From: Bacteroidales bacterium
GTDB lineage: Bacteria > Bacteroidota > Bacteroidia > Bacteroidales > UBA932
Length of the DNA stretch: 8,441 nucleotides
Direction: 5' to 3'
Assembly: GCA_017556665.1 (NCBI GenBank)
Contig: JAFYMJ010000205.1
Location: 1-8,441, forward strand
The notes beneath the pieces were generated by a model. That model was not told the DNA's origin and made no database searches. It saw only the letters and a program-made list of their open reading frames with translations. A program made the translations under genes and the position numbers. Positions 5,838 to 8,441 of the stretch are shown in pieces. Numbering within the stretch: position 1 is the stretch's first letter; each line of letters starts with the position of its first letter.

Positions 5838-8129
5838 CTAAAAATAATAGCCAATATTTACATATGCCGAAACATTGTCCCTTTTATCTGACCAGTTGAT
5901 ATTAAGCGAAATAGGACCTATTGGAGAACTGTATGTATATTCAACACCTGCACCAATTGTATTTCTTCCATTGGAATTGAACAACGCCCCAACATTTTCT
6001 CCATCTCTCATATAATTGAGAATTGCAGAAACATAATGCTTCTTGGCAACTTCTGAGCGTAAATCCAATCTTCCTATAACAGTAGATTTGCCAACAAGAT
6101 CTGCATAATTGATTCCCACAAATGGCAACTGATGAGAAAAATACCTGCCGTAAATATTTCCACCAACAAAGTTCATCACAGGCAGACTGTTAGACTTTCC
6201 TATAATGGTCCTTCCATAAAAAGCCGGCAACAAGGTAAATATTCTGGAAAGCCTTATTGCCCCGTTAAGGTTTAGCCTGAATGTTCCAAACGGGCTTGTC
6301 TGCTCATGAAAATCTGTAGCAAAAAACTCAGCCTCTGCATCTATAAAAAGCCCCTTGGTTGGGACTAAGTTATCGTCACGGCTATCCATGTTTGCATCTA
6401 TATAGAAATCTACATATCCTCCATTATGCACATGATAATCCATAAGCCATACAGGTGGGTTATCCCGTAAATACTGAGGAAAACTGTAGTATTCAAATCT
6501 TGCACCCAATGTAAACATAAAGTTTCTCAAGAACTTGTTGCTTATATTCACATCTATCTTATGCGATTGCAGACTCAAGTAATTCATCTGCTTGTCTGAC
6601 TGGTAGATGTTCATATCCATATTCTTGAATTCATAAGAGGATGCAAATGAAGGTGATGCAAACCCGTCGGGAATATATTTATACTCAAGTTCCACATACG
6701 GATTATAACTAAGACGCCCTGTTAAAGAGAGTTTGGACCCAAACAAGTTATACTCATTCAAGCCAACATGCAGCAACATTGCAGCTGCCTCCTCTGAATC
6801 AAACCTTGCTCCAAAAGCAAAAACATTGGCAGGTCCCTTTCTTACATCAACTACAAGACGCTCATGATTTGTATGGGAATCCTCAATCCTGTATGAGACA
6901 GAAGAGAACATTTTTGTTCCTACAATAAGATTTATAGCCGTATTGATTTGAGTACCAGTCATTATTGCACCATCTTCAAGTCCGGCTATCTTCTTTACCC
7001 ACAGCCCCTCATTCTCCGACAAACCTCTTACCTCTACAGTCTCAAACTTGAATACATCCTTGGTTACATCTGTAGCTTTTGGGGCATTGGGATTTACAAT
7101 CTTTCCAACATCTCCATATTTCCTTATCTCATTTGCCAAATCCTGCAACTGTCCCCTCATATTATCTGCTGCCACATAACCATTTACCATTAGGGAATCA
7201 ACTGCCTGTGCATTAAAGCTGAATGTAGAATATTTTGAGACATCGGGTTTTATTAAAATATCCACATCCTTTATGTTCTCAAGGTATTTTTCGTTGCCCA
7301 TAAGGCCAACAATCTGCATAAAGACTTTATCTATAGATTTGAGGTCACTTGCAGTTGCAAGATCATTCTGTATATCAATACCAACCACAATATCTGCACC
7401 CATCTCCCTTGCTACATCTACCGGGAAATTATTTACTATACCTCCATCCACAAGAACGTCATCCTCAGTATACACAGGGGCAAAGACACCGGGGATTGAC
7501 ATAGTTGCCCTCATTGCCTGCGGCATTCTCCCCTGCGACATTACAACCTCCTGGCCACTTACAAGGCTTACTGCTATACAGGCAAACGGTATAGGGAGAT
7601 TTTTAAAATCTATAGAGTCCTGGTACCCCCCACAAAAGCCGTTTATATAATTCTGTACATTCTGTCCCGACAAAAACCCGGCAGGCAGGTATGCCTTAAC
7701 CTGCTCTCTAAAATCCTTTATTTCAGATGAATCATCATCAAAATCTTTCCAGAACCCGTAGAAAGGGATCCTGAACAGATATTTTGAATCTGATTTCTTG
7801 TTTTCATACAAAGAAGCACTCCTGAGAGGTTTGTCACTCAACAGGTAATTCCAGTCACAATCCTTAAAGACACCCTCAAGATCTGCCGCACTGTATCCCA
7901 TTGCATACATTCCCCCTACCAGACCTCCAATACTTGTTCCAACTATCATATCTATTGGAAGTTCAACCTCTTCTATAACCTTTAGTGCACCTACATGGGC
8001 TGCTCCCTTGGCACCTCCACCACACAACACTAATGCAACCTTTGGTCTCTGTTTCTGATCTGGCTTTTCCTCAGCCCAGCCACTTACAAACACCAAAAGC
8101 AACAAAAAACAAACAAAGCTTCTTTTCAT
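5838..8129 (-). CDS. Patatin-like phospholipase with POTRA and Omp85/BamA-like barrel
   Basis: A 763-residue envelope protein. Residues 1-19 form a signal peptide with cleavage after GWA. The patatin domain follows (about 29-340): oxyanion loop CGGGAKG at 36-42, nucleophile Ser66 in GTSIGG, and catalytic Asp228 in DGG; all key residues are present, so it should be an active lipid acyl hydrolase. Residues 361-433 look like a single POTRA repeat (FKFETVEVRG... MFSSVSYRIED... LVVDVRKG). From about 434 to the C-terminal Phe763 is a 16-strand-type barrel with the Omp85 signature DDNLVPTKGLFIDAEAEF. The order matches the PlpD/type Vd family, where the barrel carries the lipase to the surface; whether it is cleaved off here is unknown. 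The start lies 3 nt after the rlmN stop and the end 1 nt before recX, so all three are probably one operon. It may act on membrane phospholipids of host, rivals or self. Confidence 0.93.
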   Translation of the reverse strand: MKRSFVCFLLLLVFVSGWAEEKPDQKQRPKVALVLCGGGAKGAAHVGALKVIEEVELPIDMIVGTSIGGLVGGMYAMGYSAADLEGVFKDCDWNYLLSDKPLRSASLYENKKSDSKYLFRIPFYGFWKDFDDDSSEIKDFREQVKAYLPAGFLSGQNVQNYINGFCGGYQDSIDFKNLPIPFACIAVSLVSGQEVVMSQGRMPQAMRATMSIPGVFAPVYTEDDVLVDGGIVNNFPVDVAREMGADIVVGIDIQNDLATASDLKSIDKVFMQIVGLMGNEKYLENIKDVDILIKPDVSKYSTFSFNAQAVDSLMVNGYVAADNMRGQLQDLANEIRKYGDVGKIVNPNAPKATDVTKDVFKFETVEVRGLSENEGLWVKKIAGLEDGAIMTGTQINTAINLIVGTKMFSSVSYRIEDSHTNHERLVVDVRKGPANVFAFGARFDSEEAAAMLLHVGLNEYNLFGSKLSLTGRLSYNPYVELEYKYIPDGFASPSFASSYEFKNMDMNIYQSDKQMNYLSLQSHKIDVNISNKFLRNFMFTLGARFEYYSFPQYLRDNPPVWLMDYHVHNGGYVDFYIDANMDSRDDNLVPTKGLFIDAEAEFFATDFHEQTSPFGTFRLNLNGAIRLSRIFTLLPAFYGRTIIGKSNSLPVMNFVGGNIYGRYFSHQLPFVGINYADLVGKSTVIGRLDLRSEVAKKHYVSAILNYMRDGENVGALFNSNGRNTIGAGVEYTYSSPIGPISLNINWSDKRDNVSAYVNIGYYF

Positions 8130-8132
8130 ATA

Positions 8133-8441
8133 TCATTTCTTACCAGCCAACATTCCACACGCTGCAAAAATATCCTCGCCCCTGCTGGCCCTTATTGTTG
8201 TAGTTATCCCACTTGCATTAAGCCTGTCTCTGAAAGCCTCAATTACAGGCATGGCAGACGGCACCAATGGAGAGTCTGGAATAGCATGGAATCTTATAAG
8301 GTTCATTCTGCACTCCAGCCCCTTAAGTAATCTTACTATAGCATCTGCATGCCTTTTTGAATCGTTGACCCCTGCAAACATTGTATATTCAAAGCTCACT
8401 CTCCTTTGACCTGTAAAGTCATATCTTTTTATTACCCTTAA
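8133..8441 (-). CDS. rlmN: Dual-specificity RNA methyltransferase RlmN, C-terminal fragment (5' end outside window)
   Basis: The frame is open to the right edge, giving the last 102 residues of a longer protein. RlmN is a radical SAM enzyme that methylates C2 of A2503 in 23S rRNA and A37 in some tRNAs. The visible part has the family's C-terminal blocks: FEYTMFAGVNDS, HADAIVRLLKGL, RMNLIRFHAIP, and TTTIRASRGEDIFAACGML. The Cys in AACGML (codon 8159-8157) corresponds to the second catalytic cysteine that is methylated during the reaction (Cys355 in E. coli). The CxxxCxxC cluster site lies outside the window. A GTG at 8399 is not the start, because conserved family sequence (RRYDFTGQRR-like KRYDFTGQRR) continues upstream of it. 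The patatin gene begins 3 nt after the stop, indicating coupling. The gene looks intact as far as seen. Confidence 0.93.
   Translation of the reverse strand, partial: LRVIKRYDFTGQRRVSFEYTMFAGVNDSKRHADAIVRLLKGLECRMNLIRFHAIPDSPLVPSAMPVIEAFRDRLNASGITTTIRASRGEDIFAACGMLAGKK

Noticed and set aside
5837..5854. Upstream TTG start for recX
   Set aside because: It would overlap the patatin gene and add MAIIFS with no family match; the ATG at 5836 directly follows the stop and fits coupling.
8133..8399. Stand-alone small protein starting at GTG 8399
   Set aside because: The frame continues to the window edge with RlmN-like sequence, so it is the tail of rlmN.
1..8441. CRISPR arrays, tRNA genes, insertion sequences
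   Set aside because: No regularly spaced repeats, no cloverleaf-like sequence and no transposase motifs were seen on either strand.

Overview
The window reads as chromosomal DNA of an AT-rich member of the Bacteroidota, most likely the order Bacteroidales. The evidence is two promoters with the phylum's TAnnTTTG -7 element, translation starts without clear Shine-Dalgarno sequences, a fused class I fumarase, and RlmN and RecX sequences of Bacteroidetes type. Genus cannot be fixed from this stretch. All supported genes lie on the minus strand, so they are transcribed from right to left.

Right part (8441 to about 5350): the C-terminal end of the 23S rRNA/tRNA methyltransferase gene rlmN, then after 3 nt a large patatin-type phospholipase fused to one POTRA domain and an Omp85/BamA-like barrel, then after 1 nt recX. 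The tight spacing indicates one operon joining RNA modification, an outer-membrane or secreted lipase, and a RecA regulator.

Middle part (5341 to 2545): a consensus -7 element in the recX-prfB gap starts a new unit, prfB (release factor 2) followed by a class I fumarate hydratase. prfB is split by a classical +1 programmed frameshift (AGG AGG TCT CTT TGA C). Its real start is at 5308, and a plain ORF search would miss the first 49 residues. A good intrinsic terminator follows the fumarase.

The 2137-2600 gap is the most interesting part. It has no credible protein gene but holds a nested, rod-shaped inverted repeat of about 220 nt on the minus strand ending in a T-run. This is a strong candidate for a structured RNA, and its closing stem, central bubble and long terminal stem resemble 6S RNA. 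It is flanked by imperfect direct repeats. Further downstream lie a 7-bp hairpin, an AT-rich dyad and a textbook Bacteroidetes promoter.

Left part (2136 to 1): that promoter drives a predicted outer-membrane beta-barrel protein, probably related to the YjbH exopolysaccharide family. After 31 nt comes a lipoprotein gene that runs off the left edge and shows codon use suggesting high expression. The two may form a small cell-envelope unit of unknown function.
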